The position numbers and the translations under genes are program-made. A stretch of DNA of 64,000 nt from Actinernus sp. WN-2022 (taxonomy: Eukaryota; Cnidaria; Anthozoa; Actiniaria; Actinernidae): NCBI GenBank assembly GCA_030867875.1, contig JAOWCC010000577.1, forward strand, positions 142,406,344-142,470,343. Reading direction: 5' to 3'. The notes under the pieces are model-generated. The model searched no databases. It was not told where the DNA came from and saw nothing but the letters and a program-made list of their open reading frames with translations. Positions within the stretch are counted from its first letter, which is position 1. The number at the start of each line of letters is the position of its first letter. Of this stretch, positions 34,899 through 47,800 are shown one piece after another.

Positions 34899-35575
34899 GT
34901 ACTCTAGAACAACAGCGAGCAACATTGCGTACTGTGTCACTCTGAAGTACAATCAATCTAAAGGACAGTGGTATTTTCAATAGTGCCGTGCGTTGTACAT
35001 TGAACTAGGCAACTCGTGAAAACGAAATCATTTTCGCGAACTTATTTTCAACGGTTGTAAATCACGCGTGATACTTTGCGAGTCTCTGTGGCTTTTTACG
35101 CGTAAATAGAGTAGAAAATACAGTTGGTACACGTAGATATGTTATTCCGTGTGTGGTTTGTTGTAGCCTGCTATGCAGACGTATTTTTTCACTCTCATAA
35201 ATTCGAAGAAAAAAAAGTAACGTCTGCTTACCCGAGCGCTTAATTAGTTTCCAATATGCACACCTCATTGTGTTATCGACCAATCAGATTTTACCTTCCG
35301 TATCCTGGAAGGTGACGTAATATTACATTTAAAAGGAATTCAGACAATACAGATTCCGGGGAAGCTCCACCCTTTTCACCAGACTGCTCCATAGCTTCCA
35401 TACTATGCACGTGAGTCTAGAAAACGGTCGTACCTTCCGCAGGCTCCAATGCTCTACGCCAATAAAGTCGCATTCCCAAGTAGTCGTATAAGATATGTTT
35501 ATCATCAATTTTATGTTAAAATACAAGAAATGTACAATATGTATTTAAATGTCTTTAAATATCTTACACACAGCT

Positions 35576-35840
35576 CAATAGTCCATTTTCGTATTCGAAA
35601 ATTACCGCTGAATGCAATGAGTACAGACGCATGTACGCAGGGTTCGCCTCATTCTGAAGTTAAACATCCTTAAATACCAGCGAAAAGGTGGGCTATTCAC
35701 AACACTTGTTTTAGTTTCACGTTTTGCACCTTTTCGCTGGTATTTATGAATGTTTAATTCAGAATGAGGCTAACCCTGCGTACATGCGTCTGTACTCATT
35801 GCAGTCAGCGGTAATTTTCGAATACGAAACTGGACTATTG
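35576..35840. mobile_element. Foldback MITE, arms about 110 bp
   Basis: The left arm caatagtccattttcgtatt, then cgaaaattaccgctga ... gcatgtacgcagggtt, is mirrored on the right (aaccctgcgtacatgcgtct ... aatacgaaactggactattg). The inner arms aaataccagcgaaaaggtg / caccttttcgctggtattt also pair. It lies 3' of PSMD11 and may be part of its 3' UTR. Confidence 0.85.
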
Positions 35841-35954
35841 CGCTTTCTCAAATAAACAATCGGCGGCGATGAGTGCTCGGATTCATTAGCCTGCGTCCCA
35901 TCCGAACTGAACTGAACCCCGGAAGTGACCAATAATAAGGAGTATAACTGGTCA

Positions 35955-36113
35955 CATAGACTATATATCGCAACTTCGGCGTCGCAGTGCACTCTGGGAT
36001 GGATATCTCAGTTCCATTGTTAAATCCAAGATGGCCGCCCAACAACAACAATGGAAAACTGAGATATCTATCCCAGAGTGCACTGCGACGCCGAAGTTGC
36101 CATATAGTCTATG
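35955..36113. mobile_element. Hairpin MITE family B, copy 2
   Basis: The left arm catagactatatatcgcaac, then ttcggcgtcgcagtgcactc, pairs with its inverse ending catatagtctatg. The core (ggatatctcagttcc ... gttttccattgttg, ccaagatggccgcc) matches 33930-34070 in opposite orientation. Confidence 0.88.
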
Positions 36114-36263
36114 AGCACCCCCCATTATACCCGGTAAAACACAAGGGTCTCTAGTAAGAGTGACGGGGTCTAATTAATAGTGGGCGAGGGGTGCAACCCC
36201 GGGTCGACTGTCTATCAATGTCGATAGAAACCAAGAGTGAAGTCTAATTGTTTTGGCACAACC

Positions 36264-36540
36264 AAGCCACCGTTCTATCAACTTAGCGATCGAGAAACTG
36301 AAAAACTAGCAAAAACATTTTTCTAAGTGACTATCGCCTGGGAAGCCAATCAGATGGCGAGTTTGCCAATAGACGGCGGCTGGGTTATGCTTCTTCATAA
36401 CCCAGCCGCCGTCTATTGGCAAATTCGCCATCTGATTGGCTAACCAGTCGACCGCGCGCGCTGCAGACAATCACTTCGAAAAATGCATTTGTGCGAGATT
36501 TTTCAGTTTTCTCGATCGCTAAGTTGAAAGATCGGTGGCC
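36264..36540. mobile_element. Foldback element beside the MINDY3 stop codon
   Basis: The inner arms (ccaatcagatggcga ... ccaatagacggcggctggg) are almost perfect inverses around a loop of about 10 bp. The outer arms (acttagcgatcgagaaactg / cagttttctcgatcgctaag) extend the palindrome to about 277 bp. It begins about 86 bp beyond the MINDY3 stop codon on its 3' side and so probably lies in the MINDY3 3' UTR. Confidence 0.85.
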
Positions 36541-36626
36541 GGGATTAACTGAAGTCTTTGCTTTTGAAATGTTTCGCCAGTCAACCCAACAGGGGAGATT
36601 AGTAATTAGTAGAGACTTTGGCTCAA

Positions 36627-39600
36627 CTAATTAACAGAAGGTGGATGTTTTGATTGCCAGTCTACAGCAATTCCCGGCCATTTCGTCTTGAGGCAAGTCA
36701 CAATTTCCTGCTCTGCTACTCGGCTAAAGTCGGTGGGTTCTATGCTGGCGATACCTTCTGTATATACCACCTGAAGGCCAAAAAGGGAGAATATTAGAGT
36801 GAGAGACGAATACCTCTTTCGCTGAAAATAAGTTGGTATAGCTGGGAGATGTGGTGCTATAGAAAAATTGGGAATTTAGATGTCAATTAGCGCCAGACTT
36901 AACCCCACCGCTCGCAATGCAATTTTGAAGACCCTTCCACGGTTTTTCTTTAACTTAGTCAAAATCCCAAATGAGAGAGATATATACGTATAACGGCAAA
37001 ACCGTCGATACTGCTGAAAAAAGAGCACCTCGAAGTTAGTCAAAATCCCAAATTTGAGAGTTATCTTGAATAGGAGCAAAGTTATAGGCCCGCAAACTCG
37101 GAAAATTTCGACTGGACAGGGGGTGGGGAAAGCAAAATTTCCATACGAACGTCTGTAAACGTTTCCGAGTTTGCCAGCCTATAACTTTGCTCCTATTCAA
37201 GATAACTCTCAAATTTGGAATTTTGACTAACTTCGAGGTGCTCTTTTCAGCAGTATCGACGGTTTTGCGTTATACGTATATATCAAAAGTTCAAAAAAAC
37301 CGTGGAAGGGTCTATTACTGCTGAACAAAACCCCTATCAGATTTTCTGGGAGGAATCACCTGCCGGCTCTCTTTGCTGCTGGTAATGGCAGTTAAAAACA
37401 ACAAAACATTTCAGTTCATGTACAAGAGCTGTGGACACCTGGATATCGAGGGAGCATCGGTGAGATATCAACGAACCTTTTTCGTGGTCTGCTCGTCTGC
37501 TCGAACGCCAAGACCATTGTAGTGAAAAACGGTGAAAGGATTCGTGTGTTGTTGTAAACTTGTATTCTGTAGAGAGATTTGATTTTAGAGAACTAGTAAT
37601 ATGACCCCAAGTTGAACTAATATGTTAATATTAATATTAAACGATAAGTAATTTCCGGTTCAGCTGAATACTATCGATTAGTCTAAACCTCTGTCTTGCT
37701 AGGATTGAAAACAGACAGAACATAACCTCTACTGCTGGAGTCAACGTTCTTGTGAATGTTTCTTTAACTCTCCTAGAGTGGAACTCCAGGGGGCGGAGGG
37801 GTCCAACACCAAAAAACCTCCGTTCATTGTTCAATGTTTAACCTAATATGTAACCTCCAATTCGCCACTACATTGAAAAAAGGACTGTGGCTGAGTTTGT
37901 AAAGTTAATCAAATAAACAAAGTAACCTCGTGATACGAAAGACCACATCGGAATTAGTAAGAATACCAGGTTTGTCATTGAGTATGATTTGTTAAATAGA
38001 AACTGGATAGTTCAAAAATCGCAGAAATAGTATGCTGGATTGGAGGGACAAGTGGAAGTCTCTTATTTCACCACATGGTAAATATCCAATGAAACCCCCA
38101 AACTTGGTAAACTTACTAATTTCGATGTGCGCTTTCTTGTGATGGAGGTCATTTGTTAATTAGATTATAATTAATATAAAATTAACTTTACACACGCAGC
38201 CCAGATTTTTTTCAAATTACATTTACACCCACCTGTCCTGGAAAGAATTCCTCAAGAAAGTTAGGAAGAAGAATAATCCCCATCGAGTCAGGATCAAGTC
38301 TTGACTTCATAAATTCTATGCTACATAATAAAAATTGCACAAGATGAATACCGTCACATTGGCAGAAATGCCATCGGGGGTGGGTGCAGCTTCACTTGAA
38401 ACTGAACACAACAAAATACTCACTACTCTGGGTCGGTCTCCAGTCGAAGTTCCTCTAACACATTTGTTAACTTGTCACTTTCTATGAAACCGTTTTCTGT
38501 AAATACAACAACACTGTGAGCAAACAGTAGTTAACTGAGTACAACGCAATTTCATGTCGCGACTCTCTTCGAATCCTGCAACCTTGGTAAGTGAAAAGAT
38601 ATAGCTCCCCTTTATTTCCAGTTTGAAAAAAGGCGCAAACTCTGAATTTCTAACGGGACCTGAAACAACCACATGACTGATCAAAGCCAGGACCCGGCTA
38701 ATCCTCAGATCGAATTGGAATTTAGCGTGTTGGTTTTTGCAGAGTGAGGAAAACCGGAGAACCCGGAGAAAAACCCTCGTTGCAAGGGCGAGATACCAAC
38801 AAACTCAACTCACATATGGCGCCGCGTCCGGGAATCGAACCCAGCCCACAAAAGTGAGAGGCGAGACGCTTAAACACTGCGCCTGCCCACACTGGCTCCC
38901 CAAACAAAAGACTAAAGAAAAGCCGCTTTAATTCAGCAGGAAAGACTATTTTGAATCCATGTGATATTACACTGTTTTTCCTTCTCCACTGAGACATCTT
39001 TGGTTTACCTTTAGTTGCCTCAGTTCTGTTAGCAAATCACCCTGATACAAAATGCGACAAGTTCTCAAACTATAGATCTCTTATACAGAGATTCTCTCAC
39101 CTTGTTGATCAAATGATTTAAATACTCTCCTTGCTTCGTCTGATGGTAGTTCTGTGCCAGTCAGTGACCGATCCTAGAAGGGAATCGCTTCAATTTACGA
39201 CTGAAATCGATGATCTCTCGCCAAAACGCTCACACATATCTTGTTATCCTTTATACTCGCACTGCTAATCTGAGAAATTACTTCTGCATGTCTTACATGA
39301 TGAGAATGTTTATCATTTTGGGGTTGAAGTTAAATGTGAACGTTAATTGAAGGGATGTGTGCAACAAGGGAATAAGTGACTCCTGATCACATAAATTCTC
39401 CTTCAAATTCTTTGTTTTCTAAGGGAGAATTTCGAACATGATCAGGAGTCACTTACGCCCTTGTTGCACACCTTCAATTATGATACAAGTTAAAGGGCTA
39501 TGTGTTGCGCATGTTTGAGTCACTGTTCAATTGGTGGCTGTTTGATTAATTACGAAAAGTTAAACTCTACTCCCTCGATACTGGATTGAAAATATTTTCC

Positions 39601-41799
39601 TTATTTGTTATAGCAGACTGAGTATTACAGCTTACAGCTGGTAGGGGCCTGCTTTTACTCCTCACACACTCACCACTACATTAACTGTTTTGACCACACT
39701 ACACTCGCCGGACTCATGGTTGATTTTTACGAAGAGAGGAAAACCGGAGAGCCCGGCGAAAACCGTCGAATGCATGCAGATAAGACATCAACAACAAACA
39801 TAACTCACATATGGTGCCCGAGCCGGGAATCGAACCCGGGACCGCAGCGGTGAGAGGCGAGTGTTTTACCACTGCGCCAACCTGCATCCCCTCTATACAC
39901 AGTTTGTTAGTCATTTTTGCATATTTAATTTAATTTCAAACATCCCACATGTACGCGAGGTTCAATGAAAATCATTGACAATTAGCCAGTAACAAAACGA
40001 GCAGGGGACTGGGACCGAGTTTATCAGAATTACTCTTATTCTAAAACGAAGTTCATCACACGATAGAGCATATTCAAATTAGCATGTGTGGCAAGTTTGA
40101 CGTGATTCAAGTGAATCTTGTCTGAATTATAAGCAATTGAAATTTATTTGTCCCTCCAAAATTTTACAATGAATGTATGGTTTGGAGTACCCTGGTACCA
40201 GAGGGGCTCAGGTACGAATATACTGTAATGTGCCGCGATCGAAAGAGTTTTGATTCCCCGAAGGAGTTTTGTTTTGCGTGACGAGGGACAACGTTAAAAG
40301 ATAAGAGAGTTTGTATGGGAAAATTGACATATTTGATGCCTTCTAGCATCGTCAATATTTTCCAGACTAGCTAAATTTGATCTGTTCTTTTGGAAAATAA
40401 TGCTCACTTTGACTAGTTATTAATTGAATTAGTTTTACTGACTCGGTTCCAGTCCCCCGCTCGTTTTGTTACCGGCTTATAACTGTCTGGCTCAGACTGC
40501 AAATATAAAGTGACCGTGACCCAGTGCCTTTAAAAAAGGAGACAATTTTAATGAAGGATGGCAAAGATTCGAGTGGATGAAAAATACTGCTTTTAAGAAG
40601 AAGAACAAAGCAACTTGAACTCGGTTCAGAGTAAACGAAATCAAGTTTCGAGAATAAGCTTTTGTAGTCCCTTTGCCATCCTTTATCGAAAAAGTTTGAA
40701 TAGCATATCGGGACATTCACATGGTATTTCTCTTCTATCTCAGGGTGTTATTTTTGTAGCTTCGTTTTAAATAAACTTGAAGGTTCAATCTGATTTTCAT
40801 ACATGTAAGTCCTTTAAATATTGTTTTACTTACTTGTGAGAATAGAACTGTCAGATGTGTCTCGCTGCCCAGTACCCAGACTGGGTATTCGGGGCACTTG
40901 AAAAAGCTTCCTACCTGGAAAGGGAAAAGGAAAGTACTCGTGACATTAGTAATGTATCTTGTTTTGTGTTTTGTCGCTCACAAAGTACCTTTCCACGGAG
41001 GCAGTATATGGCATTTTCCCCAGATACAGTTATTAGAGAGATTAAGCATCGCGTTCTTTCTTCCCGCGAACGGCAGAAATGAAAACATAACCACAATTTT
41101 CGCGCGTTTGCTGCTTGACATTTTCAGTTTTTACGTGAAGTTGAGTAGATCCGCGCCGTTCGTTGTGAACGTTGGAATTCTTTTCCACTTTTCCTATATA
41201 TCTATTTCGTATTTTGACGGCGGGCTGACGTTTCCCGTTTGCCGTAGAACGCGATGAACAATTTGGAAGTATCTTCACAATAAGTTGAATGGCATATTAA
41301 TTCAGTACTGCCTTGCCGTTGTATATAGTACACGTACAGTATATATATCTTACCTCACAATATCTGTGAGCTTCTAATAATGTAAGAAATCCAATTTCTG
41401 ACCGTTTGGGTATACCTCTTAGCTCTGAAATGAAAACAAATGATTATTTGGTGATACCGGTATGTATGATATATTGCACCATTTTCTCACCAATATGAAG
41501 ATTCATGTTTCTTCTCTGAAGCACACCATCCATTAACGTTTAAAACATAAAATGCATGCAGATAGAAGAACTTGCCAAAGGAAGTGTGATATGAGATAAA
41601 CAAGAAGATTGAATGCTTCCACCAGGAATGACCAACTGGCACTATAAAATCAGTCCTAGGCAGGATTCCACCAGGGGGGAGGATCACAGAGGACTCAAGG
41701 TCCCTTCTAGGCCTGCCTCCGTTAGTGGACCTACGATTTTACGTCCTTATCCGAGAAGACGTGAAGGTCCATTTGCAGTTGTTTCACAAAGGCAGCACC

Positions 41800-41831
<32 letters not shown>

Positions 41832-44800
41832 AGTCCGGCCAGGGTTTGAACCCGCGACCTCCCACTCAACAGACCGGAGCTTAACCACTGAGCTAACATT
41901 GCATTGTATTGCGGTATTGTATATATCGCTGACTGGATTACCCTCGTGAAATAAATGTGTATCTACACGTATCTGTATCTAGGTAAGAATTTCATCCATT
42001 ATTGTATCAAGCATGTACAAGATAGACCACATTAAAACTAAATATTACAAAATACTGTAGTTATCAATACATCAAGGTTACCGGATACCTTCAGGGTGCG
42101 TTTCCACTGTAAAATACGCAGTGCCTCCAGGAAACATTGTAGATATCTCAACCATATATTATTTTAAAGCTTATAAAATTGGCAACAATCGGATATTATA
42201 TAAAAAAAGAATTTTTGTTTGAAAATCTCGAATTTTCCACCACCTGTTTCTATCTCGGTGAGATAGTTTACGGAAGCTCCAGCGCCGAACATATTTGGAC
42301 CAATACCGGTTTCTGGGAAACCCCCACCCCTCCCCCACTCTTCACCCTAACCTTCAATGGTTTATCATTAATAAACGATGCATATCCAAGGGAGGGGTGG
42401 GTGGGTAGTTTGCCAGAAACCGGGATTAATCCAAATATTTTAAGGTTTTTAAATCGGTTTGCTTTATAATGCGTTTGGATACCTTCTGGTGAATGTTAAC
42501 TACATGTTCTCTCCATGAAATATTTGAAGATAACATTAGACCCAAATGGATGTGATTACCTACTTCATCGACGGGTTGACCGTTTAAATACAGAGGTGGG
42601 TGACTTGGTTTAGACTGTTTTACTGAGAATGTAATAGTTTTTGTTTTTTAGCATTCATAGTTACTATAAACCATTGTTTGGACCACTGATCTATAACATC
42701 AAAGTCTTTATTCAATCTGATACACAAAGTGAGTGGATTCTCTACAATATCTAAAATAGTCGTATCATCAACGTAGAGAAAACTCTTTGCAGATAGGTGA
42801 TGTCGTTAATATACATAAGAAAAAGTAAGGGCCCAAGCACTGAACAGTGTAGGACCCCCGCTTCTACCTTTTCCCACTGAGAGAACATTGGCCATCTAGT
42901 ACAAAACGTTGGTACCTATCTGAAAGATAACTGCGGAACCACCTTTATAGGAAGGGTCTCTAATGCCTATAGCCAAACTCGATCAAAGGCTTTGCTGATA
43001 TCTAAAATATCATTCGAACTTCATTAATAACAATAAATTACAAGGGAGTTAGCTATAGTCTGCACTACATTACACATACAATACTCAGCAAATGATTAAT
43101 ATGTCGATATATGACAAAAAATTTATCTTGATAACGATATGTGACAAAATTGTTTAATCTATTTGTTCGTGCGCAAATATCCTGGCACCTAGTGGAACAA
43201 GAGCACAGCGAATAACTGACCACAATCTGGTTAGGAAGTAGATGACTCAAAAAGCCCGAGCATCTAAACTTATCAATCAGATTCTTACAGGCTTCAGTCC
43301 GACGATTAGCAAGGGAGAGGAGCCCAGAGCTATGAAGTACGACTTCATATGACATATCTAGGAAAATAATGCGTAGGGCTTTCTTTTGTAATAATAAATA
43401 ATAATAATAATTTAATTTGATATAGCGCTAGCTCCATTAATTGCCCAGAGCGCTTTACAATAGTAATAAAAATCTGCAGCTAAAACCTACTATAATACAA
43501 ACTCTAAAAAAAAAAACTACTATAATGAAACTAATAAACTACTAACCGATACAGTTAAAATATAGTTAATAACTTCTAAACAATGAGTCAAGATTTATAA
43601 GCTTCTATGAATAAATACGTTTTTAACTGTTTTTTAAAAATCTCCACTGAAACTGCACTCCTTATATCATAAGGCAGTTTGTTCCATAGCCTGGGAGCGG
43701 CTATTGAAAAGGCTCTGTCTCCATAAGTCTTTAAGTTAGATTTTGGCACGTGCAGAAGCTCTTGGGAATTCGACCGAAGCAAGCGTGTACACGTGCGATA
43801 ATTGAGCAGTTCGACAATATAACTAGGTGCCAGGCCATTAAGGCCTTTATAGACTAAGAGTAGCATTTTAAAAGTGATACGGTATTGTACAGGCAGCCAA
43901 TGGAGCTTACACATAGCAGGAGTAATATGATTAAATCTTCTCGTAAGCGTGACAATACGTGCAGCAGTATTCTGAATCAGTTGTAGTCTATGTACTAAAT
44001 ACTTAGGAAGGCCATAGAGTAGCGCGTTACAGTTGTCTAACTTAGAGCCAATAAATGCATGGACTAAAATTTCTGCACTGTCTTGAGTAAGATATTTTCT
44101 GATTTTACCAATATTCCTTAAATGATAATGAGAACTTTTACATGTCTTTTTCACATGTTGATCTAAATTCAGGCACTGATCTACAATAACCCCTAAGTTC
44201 CGTGCAGATGTCTTAGGATGGATCTCTTCAGCACCCACTTGGATAAATTTAAGGGCAGGCCTAGGACGGTACTTGGAACTGATAAGGACAAGTTCAGTTT
44301 TATCTTGGTTTAGCTTCAACTACAAGTTAAAGTGCCCCTAACTCCTTTTGCAATTTTTATACATTTGAAATCTTTGAAAGGTTTTGAGTACTTCTGAGAA
44401 GAAATTTTTGGTTTACACTCTATGTTCTATACTTGTTTGAAATGGTGAGCATTTGACCTTTCCTGACCCAAGACTGGGTCGATTCCCGATCTCACTCATC
44501 CAATTTCAAAGAGAAAAGAATAAATTACATTTAGCACGGAGCCTCGTATTGAAACCTTTGTGCGTGACAAGTAAAGCATATCGCGGAAGTGGGCTATTCA
44601 TTCGACTTGGCAATAATTTGAATAAATATTTAGTATTTTGTCTAAAATAACTGTTTTCTTTACTAACAACTAACAGACTGTGTATATTCTCTATATATCA
44701 ATGTTGTTGTGAAAGGGGCCATGGAGTATAATGCATTAATGAGGTGACGTAAGATCGGGAATCCACCCAGGCTTCTTCTGACGCGGTCATGGGTCAGGAA

Positions 44801-47800
44801 AGGTCAAATTTTCACCATTTCAAACGCCAAGAACATAGGCTATTCTCTGTAAGCCAAAAATTTCTTCGCAAAAGTACTCAAAACCTTTCAAAGATTCATA
44901 TGTATAAAAATTGCAAAAGGGGTCAGGGACACTTTAATAAGATATTCAGGTATATTGTTCCATACTGACGATGCATATTACAGGACTGATCTAACAATAG
45001 TACAGTATACACTAACAAGATCCTGATTAGTCAATCCCCTTTTCTTAAGAATCCGAATGGCATACAGATGCCGCTTGTTGGCTTTCTTACAAATGTACTC
45101 ACAGAGAATTTTCCAAGTGAGGTTATCAGATATCAGATACTACCCTTCTCTAGCTAGGGCTACATAGATCGTATGTACAATGCAAATAAGCTGATTTACT
45201 GTAGAATATCCGGGTCTAAAACCAGACTGAAAAGGTAAAAAAAATCAATGACAAGGAGAAAGTTATAAAACTGAATAAGTACTACTTTTTCAATATTTTT
45301 TGATAGCGATGCAAGCAGCGAGACGGGCCGGTAGTTACCTTTATTCAAAAAAGAGGATCGTCAAAGTAAAGTTACATTTGATTTGATTTGATCTACTGTC
45401 AATCAAACAGACCGGTTAAAAACTTCCTTTTACTATTTCTCCGTCAATATTGATTCTTTTGAACGGAGTTTTTGGTATAGGAAACATTGCTACTACACTG
45501 TAAAACTACATTTCTGCAGGAAAACATTATGTTTTCATCTTTTCCGTTTTGCAGGTATCCAGTAACCTTAACTTGAAGGGCAATCAAGCACATATACGCA
45601 CCTAAACCTGAAACCTCTTTACTGAAATCCCAAACATTTGACATAGCATACCCAGTTATTAGAAGGTTTATCAGTGTCTGGCTGGAAAGAAATCACATTA
45701 GAAAAATACAGAAAGAAAGAACAGAATGATAACATCACAAAATGCACAATCCCCTCATTGTTGCATGATTGTAACAAGCTCTTTACAATGTACATACTCC
45801 CAGCATAACTACTCGAATTTGGATTAGAACTGAATCGCATGGATTCAGTTCGATACTGTTCTGTGAACGAACAAAATCGAACTCACAATTTGTTTTCCTT
45901 GAATCGAGCAAAATTAAATACATAGGACTTCTCATTAAATTCAAATACTCCGAACTAAATCGAACTTAAATTATGTTCGAGTTTTGAACACATCGAAGTG
46001 ATTCGAACCCAATTCAGTTCGGAAATGGAACTCACAGTAATGTGACCGTTCGATTTTGTTTGATCACTAAACTGAATCAAACTGAATCCATCGATTCAGT
46101 TCGATTCATTTCGATTTTCAAACGACCGAGTAGGTATGCCGGGCATACTGCTGTAGCTTGTTTCATTTCACAATCAGGGATTTCTGAATCAGTGGAAGTC
46201 GGCTAGTGCTGGAGTTCTGGTGGCTACTCGTCTTCATACCGCCACCTGCTCTGTCTATAACTGCTGATTAGGCTATTGCATTAAAGCAAATACAGACACC
46301 TACATGTACTTTTCACTTATGCCCGCTAATACTCCAAAAGTTATTGAAAGCCCTGAACATTAAATTTCTTAAACATTACTATATCAAGGACGTTCAAACA
46401 TTAGCACTTTTCCACAGCAATAACTGTTAAATTTTACTCCAGCCTGCAGCGAGTACCGTTACGTATACCCTGAATGCTTACTGCAAATACTACGAAAACA
46501 CACGAGGGAACATCATACACATGTATGTATTTGAGATTACATTATGTTTTATGTGAACATGATTTTACTGCAATACATGAATGACTAAATGTCAGAATAT
46601 CTACTCATGGATATACATGTACGTTTAGGGCAATGAATGGGCCCTTCTTACTTGCATTTTTTTTTTTTTGAGGAAACAAAATATTTAATACTGGTATATC
46701 TTGTCCACATTATCCCAACTAATGTCCAGCTAACCTTCCATGTCCAAAACGTTGATCCACTAGAGGTTCTCCCGGATCCTCCATCTCAGACCTAATCGTT
46801 TCTATGCCCTATAATTCAGAAACATTTTAAAACATTTATTTATTACTTACATAGTTCCCACACATTTGCAGGAAAAAATTCCCTTACATTTCACTGACTT
46901 TTCACTGACCAAGAAGAATCGTATTTTTTCCAAATATTCAATCACTACATGTATTTTGGGACAGCAACATTGAACAAAATGGCCAAAAAAATAGATATGT
47001 GAAGCCTGAAAATAAAAATTCACTGACTTTTCATTGAAATTTGGTATTTCCCTGACCAAATCCTAAATTCCCTGACAATTGCCTGACCCTGAAAAAAGCT
47101 TTTTCTTGACTTTTCCCTGACTGTGGGAACCCTGTTAATTTTTTTAATTTATTTTTTATTTAAACAATATTAAGACTTAACATTAGCTCTTAAAGAGCAT
47201 AGAAGCTCATCTAGAGAGCTTATATTAAATAAATTAAATGATATAGCCGCGTTACAGGTCAGACAATAATAATAATAGTTGTAGGAGTTGAGTACACGTA
47301 TATAAATAATTAGCAATAATAATTAAAAAACAATTATAATCAAAAACGGTTCGATTGGACAATAAATGAATGGACGCATACAAAGAGGTTTACATTGGTA
47401 TTGTAGTCAAGCCCTGGAACACCGTAAAGGAACCAGTCGACTTTCTTTTTATCAGATGCGGACAGCCATTTAGGTCCAATTGTTTGTGCAGCGGAGGCAA
47501 ATAAAGTGTCACACAGAGCAGCAAAAGTGTCACATTTAAGAAAATAATGTTTAGTGTTTTCAATGGGAGCACCACAACTAGTACATGCAGGTGATGATAT
47601 GCAATTCTTTGTAAAAAGGTCGTAATTTAAAGCACTATTACTTAATCTTAAACGAGTATGCAAAATTGAAGGCAATCTGTCTCCAAGATAATAGAGATAA
47701 TTACGTGATGAAAAGTTATATAACTTGGATAATTTATACTTGAAGCAGCTTAACATTGGAGAAAGGCGTATTTCAGATGGAAGACTATTCCACAATTTAG

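Larger units (their letters stand above)
34899..36626. other. Convergent intergenic region between PSMD11 and MINDY3
   Basis: It holds the PSMD11 3' untranslated sequence of unknown length (a possible aataaa polyadenylation signal is at 35461), three hairpin elements (35576-35840, 35955-36113, 36264-36540) and no recognised gene. Confidence 0.6.

Noticed and set aside
37330..37520. Open frame on the + strand (MAVKNNKTFQFMYKSC...)
   Set aside because: It overlaps a real MINDY3 exon (37477-37566) on the other strand and is unlike any known protein.
39818..39890. tRNA-Glu gene on the minus strand
   Set aside because: A and B boxes and a CTC-like anticodon region are present, but the acceptor stem does not pair and a SINE body follows, shared with other loci.
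40492..41278. Several overlapping 60-119 codon frames on both strands
   Set aside because: They overlap each other and the MINDY3 exon 40834-40914; none shows a domain.
41815..41895. tRNA gene with tagctcagtggttaag and ggttcaaacc boxes
   Set aside because: No proper cloverleaf; it continues into a SINE body of about 200 bp.
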